This document shows, piece by piece, positions 56,423 through 64,000 of a DNA stretch of 64,000 nucleotides. The first letter of the stretch is position 1. Each line of letters opens with the position of its first letter. Both the position numbers and the translations under genes were made by a program. Source of the stretch: Rossellomorea sp. AcN35-11. Its GTDB lineage: Bacteria; Bacillota; Bacilli; Bacillales; Bacillaceae_B. A model generated the notes under the pieces. It ran no database searches. It had not been told where the DNA came from and saw only the letters and a list, made by a program, of their open reading frames with translations. Where the stretch lies: contig CP128835.1 in the NCBI GenBank assembly GCA_030388825.1, positions 2,598,001 through 2,662,000 on the forward strand, in the 5' to 3' direction.

Positions 56423-59400
56423 ATGAGCCAGATAAATCATAAGAACGATCAATTACATAAAACTTTGCACCAACTTACAGCCTATCATGACGCTTTTCTT
56501 CAGAACGGTGATGAAGAGCGTGCTGCAAAAATAGAACGGCTAGCAGAAAAATTACACAAAGATGAACTGATCTTAGCATTTTGTGGCCATTTTTCAGCGG
56601 GAAAGTCAACGATGATCAATCACCTGATGGGAGAAGAGATCCTTCCGTCCAGCCCCATTCCAACTAGTGCAAATCTGGTAAAGGGTGCATCACGCAAATG
56701 AGGATTTCGCCAAGATCCATTATCACCATTCCCAACCGGTATACTTCGAGGCACCCTATGACTTCTCCACCATTAAGGATTTTTGTAAGAACGGTGAGGA
56801 AGTATATTCTGTTGAAATCGGGAGAAGCAAAAGCAAGATGCCGGAAGGAGTATCCGTATTGGATACCCCGGGTGTAGACAGTACGGATGATGCACACAGA
56901 CTGTCAACGGAATCTGCCATTCATCTCGCTGACTCGGTCTATTACGTCATGGATTATAACCATGTACAATCCCAGGTGAATTTCGAGTTTACTAAAGAGA
57001 TGGTCCGACATGGTGTCAAGCTGTACCTTATCGTGAATCAGATTGATAAACATCAGGACGAAGAATTGGCATTCAGCGACTTTAAAGAAAGTGTCAGGAG
57101 TTCATTCGCCGCTTGGGGCGTTGTGCCTGACGGTATGTATTTCACCAGTTTAAAAGAGCCGGATCACCGTCACAATGATATTGAAAAACTACAGTCCCTG
57201 ATAGAAGAACAGGTGAAACAAAAAAGTGAACTGATCGAAGCGTCTGCAGAATCGGCTGTCTCCCAGTTACGGTCTGAACATGAGAAGTGGTATGAAGAAG
57301 AACTCGATAAAATAGAGGAGAAAGGAAGGGCATATCTGACAGAGGATGAGTGGGCAAGTAAAGAGTCCCTCCTGGATACGGAAAGAAGGTTGATCGATGC
57401 ATTAGCTAAAAATGATGTCAAATCAATAAAAGAACATTTCGAGGAAGAGAGAAAGGAAATTCTTAAAAATGCCTATTTAATGCCTTTTGAAACGAGGGAA
57501 TTAGCAAAAAGCTTCCTCGAGAGCAGACAACCGGATTTTAAAGTAGGGTTTCTATTTTCAAAACAGAAAACGGAAGATGAAAAAGCCATCCGAATCAGTG
57601 AATTTAAAAAGGACATCAATAAGAGGATTGAATCTCAACTAGAATGGCATTTGAAGACACTGGGGAAAACCATTGTAAAAGAGTACAGTCCTTCTTCTGA
57701 ACACGGTTTAAAGTGGGATCAATTATTACTTGATGTGGAGGAATCTCATCTTGTTGAGTTAATTAAACCTGGTGCAGGAATAACCAGTGAATATGTGCTC
57801 CAATATTGTAATGATCTTTCAGAAGAACTTAAGAGAAAAGCAAGGAACCATACAAATGACTTGATAGAAATGACACTGAATTCCATACGGAGCTCCTCAT
57901 TACATGAACGTAAACATTTAGAGGAAGAACTTAGAGCATTACAAGAGAAAACAGCCATCATCTATCAGTGGAATGCATTAAATGAAGAGAAGAATCTTCG
58001 ACTTCGTAAATTAATGTCCGTCAAAGTGGATCAAACACAGGCGGAAGCTGTTCTCGGCCAATGGATTGACAGCTGGAAAAAAAAGAGATGGCATGTACAC
58101 CCTTGCGTCCGATATGAAGATGGTTCAGAAAGAAAAAACTTCTTCTGTCAGGGATACTGTGATTACTCCTCATAAACGGGAGCAGCCACACTTCCTCTCT
58201 GGAAGAAGTTATCCACCGGTTGGATACGATGACCGCGGTATTCAGAAGATACAAGGGCTTCTCCAAAGCCGCAGATCTATTGGAAGGAAAGAAAAAGCGA
58301 TTGTCTAACCAGTCCTTCACCATCGCTCTATTCGGTGCTTTCAGTGCGGGGAAATCATCTTTTGCCAATGCACTTTTAGGGAAAAAGGTCCTTCCTGTAA
58401 GTCCAAATCCGACAACGGCTTCCATCAATCGGATCAATCCGGTATCAAAAGATGGAGTTCACGAAACCGCTCATGTACAAATGAAAACCTATGAACAATT
58501 GTATCAGGACATCGTTCATTCTTTGTCCTTTTTTAATCGGACTGTATCAACATTGGATGAAGCAATGGAGTTGATACCTTCCTTAACGAGTGACGGAAAA
58601 GGTAAGGAGAATGTACATCTTTCCTTCCTGAAGGCTTTTTATAACGGATATCCTGATTTTAAATCCAGTTTGGGTATGAGAAGGAAAGCAAACCTGGAAG
58701 AATATAAAGGTTTCGTAGCGAATGAAGCACAAGCTTGTTTTGTTGAGTCCATCGATCTCTATTACGATTGCGAAATCACAAGGCAGGGAATCACTCTGGT
58801 GGATACCCCCGGAGCGGATTCTATAAACGCACGTCACACGGGGGTAGCATTTGAATACATCAAAAATGCTGATCTCATTCTCTTTGTGACTTATTACAAT
58901 CATGCATTTGCCAAGGCTGACCGGGAGTTCCTCATTCAATTGGGGAGGGTGAAAGACACATTCGAATTGGATAAAATGTTCTTTGTCGTCAACGCCATCG
59001 ACCTTGCGAAAGATGAGGAAGAGAAAAATGACGTGATGGACTATGTGGAATCTCAGTTGAATCAATATGGGATCCGTTTTCCGAGGATTTTCGGAGTATC
59101 CTCTCTCCTGGCCCTTAAAGAATCAGAAGCACACAGATCAGGAATCGACCCGTTTAAGGAGGAATTCCGTTCATTTATACAGAATGAGTTAGTGAGTATT
59201 AGTATTGAGTCTGCTATAAGTGAGTGGGAAAGGGGACTTCAGCGCTTTAACCAATTTTATCATACAGCTTCAAGCGATAAAGCGATTAAGCAAGTTCGCA
59301 AACAACAGTTACATGATGCCCTTGGAAAGGTTAACGCGCTGATTGATGCGAGATCATGTACACCTCTTGAAGTGGAAATGCAGCAGGAATCAAAGGAGCT

Positions 59401-60046
59401 GGTCTACTATGTCAAGCAAAGAGTGTTCTTCCGGGTATCCGATTTCTTTAAGGAAGCCTTTCATTCAGGCCTATTCCTGCAATACCCCGACCATTCTCAA
59501 GCAATAAAGGAAGGGATGAAGGAATTCCTCACGAGTGTCGGATTTGACCTTGCGCAAGAAATGAGAGCCACATCTCTACGTATTCAGCAATTTATTCAAA
59601 AACAACTGAAAGAGCAATGGCTGGCACTTGAAGAGTTGATTCAACAAGTGGAGAGAGAAATTGTTTTATCTCCACTGGATCACCTGAATGATCGTACAAT
59701 AGAGTTTGAAAACGGTTTTAATCCAACTGACATCAGTCCATATGAACAGGCCTTTTCATCCTTTAAGAATGCGAAGCATTTCTTTGAAAAAGGTGGGAAA
59801 AAAATAGTGCAGGAAAAAGTGGAAGCATTGCTTTCCGAGCCGGCTGCCGCCTATTTGAAACAGGAGAGGGAACGTCTTGATGCATGGGGTTGTTCATATC
59901 TGGAAAGAGAGTTCCAAATTCTTAAAGAAGAACTGGTAAGTCAAGTCGTGGAACAGATCCATTCCCATTTAGACGCTTTAGACGCTACGCAGGATTTGAA
60001 CAAACTTAAGCAGGATTTGGAGAAGCTTGAGCATATCCAATCTTAA
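56423..60046 (+). CDS. dynA: Bacterial double dynamin DynA, three frameshifts
   Basis: DynA is a large GTPase with two dynamin modules in one chain that tethers and fuses membranes and helps protect them from stress. The first P-loop is GHFSAGKST (near residue 53), the second GAFSAGKSS in the second half, and each has a DTPG switch motif (LDTPGVDS; VDTPGADS). Three +1 shifts break the frame: an extra G at 56683-56685, an A8 run at 58077-58084, and an extra G at 58178-58180. Repaired, the product is 1206 residues, close to the 1193 of B. subtilis YpbR. Confidence 0.92.
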
Positions 60047-60066
60047 AAGAGAGCAGGTGGTCAATC

Positions 60067-60249
60067 TTGGACAATCCTTATCATTGTTGTGCTACGTGTA
60101 TCCACATAAAAGGAGTGAAGATAGATGGGAAGACCTCCTATCTTTGTTCCCGTCTGGGATATGAAACAAAAACGACCTATCAATTCTCGTGTTGGGAACC
60201 AAAGGAGCAAGTACTGACATTGATGAAAAAGAGAGGGATGATCTCTTGA
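60067..60249 (+). CDS. Small cysteine-rich protein
   Basis: TTG 60067 lies six bases after AGGTGG and opens 60 codons. Four cysteines near the start and middle (CCATC, then a single C, then SCW) suggest a zinc-binding or disulfide fold. It lies between dynA and the sulfurtransferase, which starts four bases before its stop, so the two are coupled. Function unknown. The short TTG start lowers confidence. Confidence 0.6.
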   Translation: MDNPYHCCATCIHIKGVKIDGKTSYLCSRLGYETKTTYQFSCWEPKEQVLTLMKKRGMIS

Positions 60250-61078
60250 ATGCAATTGTTGATATAGAGTGGCTCAAGAAGCATATCCGTGAAGATAATC
60301 TAAGAGTGATTGATTGCCGGTTTACTCTGAATGATCCTGAAGAGGGCCGTAAACGCTACAAAGAGGATCACATACCTGGCGCCGTTTTTTTTGATCTCGA
60401 AAAGGATCTATCCGGGTATGTGAAAAGACATGGTGGACGTCATCCTCTACCGAATATGAAGAACTTTCTAAGAAAAGTGGAGGAAGCTGGCATTAATAAC
60501 CAGACAACGGTCGTCATGTATGACGAGAAGGAAGGAGCTTTTGTCGGCCGTTGCTGGTGGTTATTCCAATACATCGGTCATGAGAAGGTATATATCTTAA
60601 ATGGGGGGTTACTCAGCATGGAAACAGGCTGGGTGCAGCACGGAATCGGCAATACCTGAGTATCATCCTAAAAGCTATGATCCAAGCTTTAACGACTCCA
60701 TTGTAGCTTCCCTTGAAGAGGTAAGAGGTATTTCAAGGGGGGAATGGAAAGGGAAAGTTAATTGATTCCAGAAGCAAAGAAAGGTTCCTTGGAAAGGAAG
60801 AGCCGATTGACCGCATACCCGGCCATATCCCCGGTGCAATAAACCTTCCTTGGACCGATGGTGTAAAGAACGGGTATTTCCTGGAGGGCAAAGGCCAGGA
60901 AGATCGGTTCACACAGCTGGGCAAAATGGAGACATTGATTGTCTATTGTGGTTCAGGAGTCACGGCCACTCCCAATTTCATTTCTCTCAAGGAATCGGGA
61001 TTTAAGAATGTGAAACTTTATGTGGGAAGCTACAGCGATTGGGTATCTTATGATCATCATACAGTAGATCAAGAATGA
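60246..61078 (+). CDS. Two-domain thiosulfate/mercaptopyruvate-type sulfurtransferase, two frameshifts
   Basis: Two rhodanese domains transfer sulfur from thiosulfate or 3-mercaptopyruvate to an acceptor. The first (residues about 1-125) reads RVIDCRF, HIPGAVFFDLE and VVMYDEKEG. The second has LIDSRSKERF, HIPGAINLPW and the catalytic cysteine in VYCGSGVTA. TTG 60246 has AGAGGGATGATC upstream. Extra G in two G6 runs (60603-60608 and 60737-60742) break the frame; with five G each, NGGYSAWK and GNGKGKLIDS read through to a 276-residue enzyme. Confidence 0.88.
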
Positions 61079-61083
61079 AGAAG

Positions 61084-61130
61084 AATAGCTGGTTGGAAAT
61101 GGTTCATCACTTTTCCAATCAGCTATTTAT
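61084..61130 (+). terminator. Terminator after the sulfurtransferase
   Basis: AATAGCTG and TTGGAAA pair with TTTCCAA and CAGCTATT around a loop. The T tract is short. Confidence 0.75.
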
Positions 61131-61191
61131 TCGTATATGTTATACTTTATAGAGTGGACTGAACGAAGATCAAGAATAAGGAGTGCATAGA

Positions 61192-62091
61192 GTGAATACT
61201 AAGAATGAGCATTTATTATTAATAGATGGAATGGCGTTATTATTTCGATCTTTTTTTGCAACAGCAGTAACGGGTCAATTCATGATGAACTCGAAAGGGC
61301 TTCCTACAAATGGTGTCCAAGGCTTTATGAAGCATTTATTGATGGCAACTGAACATGTGAAGCCTACACATATCATCGTATGTTGGGATATGGGGAGTCA
61401 GACTTTCCGAAACGATGTTTTCAATGATTATAAATCGAACCGTAATGCTCCTCCGGTTGAATTGATTCCTCAATTTGATCTTGCCAAAGAAGTGGCAGAA
61501 GGTTTTAATCTTTACAATGTGGGTGTTGTAGGCTATGAAGCAGATGATTGCATCGGAACCCTGGCGAAGCTCCATCAATCGGACCGTAAAGTTTCTGTTC
61601 TGAGCGGTGACCAGGACTTACTGCAGCTGCTTGATGACAACATAGATATCATGCTCCTGAAGAAAGGCTTTGGGAACTATCAAACGTATACGAAAGACAT
61701 CTTTGTGGAAGAGAGAGGCATTACTCCTCAGCAATTCATTGACGTAAAAGCACTGATGGGAGACACAAGTGACGGGTATCCCGGGGTAAAAGGGATCGGT
61801 GAAAAAACGGCCCTGAAGCTTATTCAACAGTATAGAGATATATCAGGTATTCTTGCTAACCTGCATGAGTTGACTCCTTCTCAACGTAGAAAAATCGAAG
61901 AAGATCTGGACATGCTTCATGTTTCTAGGAAATTGGCTGAAATTCATTGTGAAGTTCCATTATCGGTATCCGTTGAAGAAGCCAGATGGAATTACGTATC
62001 ATTGGAAACTCTCTCACTTGTGGACGAGTTGGAATTAAAAGTTCTCAGAAGGTTCTTAGTAGGATCGAATGTAATGGCAGCTTCAAGTTAA
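61192..62091 (+). CDS. ypcP: 5'-3' exonuclease YpcP
   Basis: This 299-residue nuclease matches the N-terminal 5'-3' exonuclease domain of DNA polymerase I and processes flaps and RNA primers. LLIDGMALLFRSFFA opens it, acidic metal sites lie in YEADDCIGTLA and SGDQDLLQLL, and a helix-hairpin-helix PGVKGIGEKTALKL follows. GTG 61192 is chosen, eight bases after AAGGAG; the GTG at 61183 overlaps that site. A terminator follows. Confidence 0.95.
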   Translation: MNTKNEHLLLIDGMALLFRSFFATAVTGQFMMNSKGLPTNGVQGFMKHLLMATEHVKPTHIIVCWDMGSQTFRNDVFNDYKSNRNAPPVELIPQFDLAKEVAEGFNLYNVGVVGYEADDCIGTLAKLHQSDRKVSVLSGDQDLLQLLDDNIDIMLLKKGFGNYQTYTKDIFVEERGITPQQFIDVKALMGDTSDGYPGVKGIGEKTALKLIQQYRDISGILANLHELTPSQRRKIEEDLDMLHVSRKLAEIHCEVPLSVSVEEARWNYVSLETLSLVDELELKVLRRFLVGSNVMAASS

Positions 62092-62100
62092 AATCATAGC

Positions 62101-62137
62101 AGTGTCAGGGTTTTCGTTTTGACCCTGACACTTTTTT
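62101..62137 (+). terminator. Terminator after ypcP
   Basis: AGTGTCAGGG pairs with CCCTGACACT around a 12-base loop, followed by TTTTTT. Confidence 0.92.
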
Positions 62138-62138
62138 G

Positions 62139-62276
62139 TTATTTAGTGTTCTTTCTTTTGGCTGCATCTTCTAATGTGCTCTTCGGCTCCATGGCGAATT
62201 CAGCATCTTTTGAAATACCTTGTGGATTGACGCTTTTAGCACTTTTTCCTTTGTTTTTATTATTTCCTTTTGTCAT
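62139..62276 (-). CDS. sspL: SspL-like small acid-soluble spore protein
   Basis: ATG 62276 (minus) follows GGAGGGG and opens 45 codons: a Lys/Asn/Gly-rich start, VNPQGISKDAEFAMEP and an end RKNTK. B. subtilis SspL has VTPQG, a DPK-x-ELEERAKKSNTK-like end, and lies beside the ypcP region too. The gene sits between ypcP and the yuiD-like gene, with a shared terminator. It would bind in the forespore like other minor SASPs. Confidence 0.75.
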   Translation of the reverse strand: MTKGNNKNKGKSAKSVNPQGISKDAEFAMEPKSTLEDAAKRKNTK

Positions 62277-62384
62277 TTCGAAACCCCTCCTTCATAGTGG
62301 TCAATACTATTTTGGCTTTGTTTGATACAAATATCCTATGTGTATCGAAATTTAGGACAAGCTATTGATAAGGGAGGTGTAAGG

Positions 62385-62873
62385 GTGAATAAAGGGATTG
62401 TAACAGCATTGATCAGTATAGCATTAGCTCAAGGATTGAAAATCCCATTGCACTTTTTGAAAAACAAGGAATGGAAGCCTGAGTTGTTTTTCCAGACCGG
62501 GGGAATGCCAAGTTCTCACAGTGCGGGGGTTTCATCTTTGACGACATTTATCGCTTTAAAGAGAGGGGTAAGAACCATCGACTTTGCTCTTTCCTTCATC
62601 TTTGGCCTGATTGTCATGTATGATGCCCAGGGGATTCGCAGACAAACAGGAGAATTGACTCTTAAAGTAAATAGCCTGGACGAGCTTGTCCGAAAGGCTC
62701 ATGAACATGAAACGGTAGAATTTGAAGAAAAAAAACCAAAAAGACTGAAGGAAATGCTTGGACATCAGCCCGGGGAAGTAGTGGGTGGTGCATTACTTGG
62801 ATCACTGCTTGGCTTCATTGGCTTCTTGTTTTCCAAAAAGGATAGGCAAAAGAAAAAATTTTCTGTAAGATAA
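62385..62873 (+). CDS. Divergent PAP2-family membrane protein (YuiD-like)
   Basis: This 162-residue protein has the YuiD/DUF212 layout: hydrophobic N-terminal helices, the conserved GGMPSSHSAGVSSL motif near residue 45 (similar to the PAP2 phosphatase SxSH core), the MYDAQGIRRQTGE motif near 85, and a basic linker before KEMLGHQPGEVVGGALLGSLLG. GTG 62385 has GGGAGG seven bases upstream. The substrate is unknown. Confidence 0.88.
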   Translation: MNKGIVTALISIALAQGLKIPLHFLKNKEWKPELFFQTGGMPSSHSAGVSSLTTFIALKRGVRTIDFALSFIFGLIVMYDAQGIRRQTGELTLKVNSLDELVRKAHEHETVEFEEKKPKRLKEMLGHQPGEVVGGALLGSLLGFIGFLFSKKDRQKKKFSVR

Positions 62874-62908
62874 AAAATAGACAATGCGTTGATAAGGTGA
62901 GGAGAAAC

Positions 62909-63175
62909 GTGAAAAAGACAACAGAGGAATTTCTCATAGATCTAGAAAATAAAGGTTTTAAATTTCAACAAGACGCAATCGGCTTCATTTATTTTGGCAA
63001 AAAATATACGGATGCCCCGGATGAACTGGTCAACTATGCCATCGAAATCACTCTAAAAGCACAGAGGCAGTTTGACAGCAGCTTTTACATGTCAATATTG
63101 GAACGGCTTCATTCCCAAAAAATCACCTCCAGAAAAGAAGCATTAAAATGGATGGTCAGTCAGGGATTGGCATAG
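62909..63175 (+). CDS. Conserved Bacillaceae protein of unknown function
   Basis: This 88-residue protein starts at GTG 62909, five bases after GAGGAG, with KKTTEEFLIDLENKGF, FIYFGKKYTDAPDELVNYAIE and a helical C-terminus. It has no membrane segment. It is 35 bp after the YuiD-like gene and may share its transcript. I recall similar proteins in other Bacillus but no function. Confidence 0.78.
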   Translation: MKKTTEEFLIDLENKGFKFQQDAIGFIYFGKKYTDAPDELVNYAIEITLKAQRQFDSSFYMSILERLHSQKITSRKEALKWMVSQGLA

Positions 63176-63211
63176 AAAAGCGGAGGCAGTCAGGAACTGC
63201 CTCCGCTTTTT
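63176..63211 (+). terminator. Terminator after the 88-residue gene
   Basis: AAAAGCGGAGGCAGT pairs perfectly with ACTGCCTCCGCTTTT around CAGGA. The CTCCGCTTTT part resembles the arms of the palindromic elements. Confidence 0.93.
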
Positions 63212-63282
63212 GTTATGATAGGGTGAGGAACGTGTCGGCCCTCGAAACCCTCATACCCTGCCGCCTCCCCCAGTCAAAAAAA

Positions 63283-63310
63283 ATAGAGCCCTAAGGGGAC
63301 TCCTATTTCA
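63283..63310 (-). terminator. Terminator of the EamA-type gene
   Basis: On the minus strand AATAG, AG and CCC pair with GGG, TC and TATT (two bulges), followed by eight T. The gene's stop codon lies within the stem. Confidence 0.7.
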
Positions 63311-64000
63311 TTTCAACTGGATGATCCTTGTTCATCTTTTCTGAAATCCAACGGACGATTGGGAGTTCTGCGAAAAGCATCCCGATTACGATAAAGGCGC
63401 TTCCTGTAACAGCCATTGTTCCCAAACGTTCCCCTGTCCATAAAAAGGAGCAAATGGCTGCAAAAACAGGTTCCAGGGTGAAAATGATCGCCACTCGAGA
63501 CGGAGTGGTATATCTTTGTGCATAGGTCTGAGTGATAAATGCCAGCAGGGTAGCCAATAAAGAAGTGATCAGTAAAGCGCTCATGACACCATTATGGCTC
63601 AAGCCCCCATTCAACAGCACCAATTTAGGGTTTTCGAAGAGGAATGCACCTACTGTTGAGAGAATGCCCACTGTACATAACTGAACTGTCGTTAATAGAA
63701 GAAGCGAAGATCTCCTGGTGAACGAATCAGTATAAATGATATGAAGAGCAAATCCAAATGCACAGAGTAGTACGAGAGCGTCTCCTATATTGAAAGATTG
63801 AGTATGACCTGACATAAGCAAGTACAGGCCAGTCTGCTGCCATAACAGACCCCATGATGGCTCCTTTGGATGGAAAGCGTTTAAAGAAAATAAACGAAAA
63901 GAAGGGAACCATCACGACACTCAACCCTGTTACAAATCCTGCCTTGGAGGGTGTTGTGAAAAGAAGACCCAATGTTTGGAACGCATATCCAATAAACAAG
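63303..64000 (-). CDS. EamA/DMT-family transporter, partial and frameshifted
   Basis: This is a drug/metabolite-superfamily permease: the window shows the last eight or so membrane helices, with a QTLGLLFTTPSKAGF-x-TGL segment typical of the family, and a second EamA repeat with EPVFAAICSFLWTGERL. The N-terminal part is beyond the window. The frame breaks near 63833: an extra base (minus-sense GCAGACTGGC for GCAGCTGGC) splits MGSVMAA from GLYLLMSGHTQSF. The substrate is unknown. Confidence 0.85.

Noticed and set aside
63176..63275. Fourth copy of the palindromic element
   Set aside because: There is shared text (GTGTCGGCCCT, GCCGCCTCC), but no 57-nt inner hairpin and no arm-arm-arm layout; it may be a remnant only.
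1..64000. CRISPR arrays, insertion sequences, prophage or integrative elements
   Set aside because: No evenly spaced repeats, transposase, integrase or phage structural gene is found; gene order follows a known Bacillus segment.

Overview
The window is chromosomal DNA of a low-to-moderate GC, endospore-forming member of the Bacillaceae. Protein sequences and gene order follow the Bacillus subtilis aroB-to-ypcP chromosome segment closely. Spore genes (cotD-, sspM- and sspL-like, yppG, ypjB), bacillithiol genes (bshA, bshB1) and divisome genes (gpsB, ypsA) point the same way. The species cannot be fixed from the sequence alone. I saw no phage, insertion sequence, CRISPR array, tRNA or rRNA gene. 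The one recognisable RNA gene is the RNase P RNA.

Layout. Bases 1-4253 hold the end of an aromatic amino acid operon (aroB, aroH, hisC, tyrA, EPSP synthase) with no trp genes between aroH and hisC. Then come an unrecognised protein with a faint amidohydrolase-like pattern, the ypiA-ypiB-ypiF genes, and qcrABC (menaquinol:cytochrome c reductase). From 10 to 21 kb lie ypjA, ypjB, a YugP-type zinc protease and ypjC. A dense run follows: mazG-like ypjD, dapB, mgsA, bshB1, bshA, cca and birA, and then panBCD behind an attenuator-like leader. From 21 to 31 kb are dinG, a decayed ComEC-like metallo-beta-lactamase protein, ypmA, ypmB, aspB, asnS, dnaD, nth and ypoC. From 31 to 46 kb are ponA, recU, yppC, an SspM-like gene, the yppE/F/G group, a small heat-shock protein, mrfA-mrfB (yprA-yprB), cotD, ypsA, gpsB, rnpB and the rRNA methyltransferase ypsC. 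From 46 to 64 kb are the helicase ypvA, the M32 carboxypeptidase ypwA and a ba3-type oxidase operon (subunits IIa, II, I). These are followed by an SDR, CheX, the alkylpyrone pair bcsA-ypbQ, a small Fur-box-linked membrane protein, the double dynamin dynA, a two-domain sulfurtransferase, ypcP, sspL, a YuiD-like protein and a partial EamA transporter.

Three features stand out. (1) At least 14 single-base frameshifts break otherwise well-conserved genes (hisC, tyrA, dinG, recU twice, ypsC, cbaA, dynA three times, a sulfurtransferase twice and others). Twelve are +1 and eight sit in homopolymers of five or more bases, so most are probably sequencing or assembly errors rather than pseudogenes. 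(2) A palindromic intergenic element occurs at three loci (about 21.5, 35.7 and 50.1 kb). Each locus has the same arm-arm-arm architecture, an identical 57-nt inner hairpin length, and base changes that preserve pairing. (3) Several regulatory arrangements can be read directly: an Fnr-type site at about -41.5 before the ba3 oxidase operon, a Fur-type box lying on the promoter of a 54-aa membrane protein, mutually exclusive hairpins before panB, and candidate sporulation promoters before cotD and sspM.

One gene set joins shikimate, pantothenate, lysine/dipicolinate and bacillithiol metabolism. The second covers electron transport to oxygen (bc complex and ba3 oxidase). The rest serve cell wall and division (ponA, gpsB, ypsA, recU), DNA repair (nth, mrfAB, dinG, ypcP) and sporulation.
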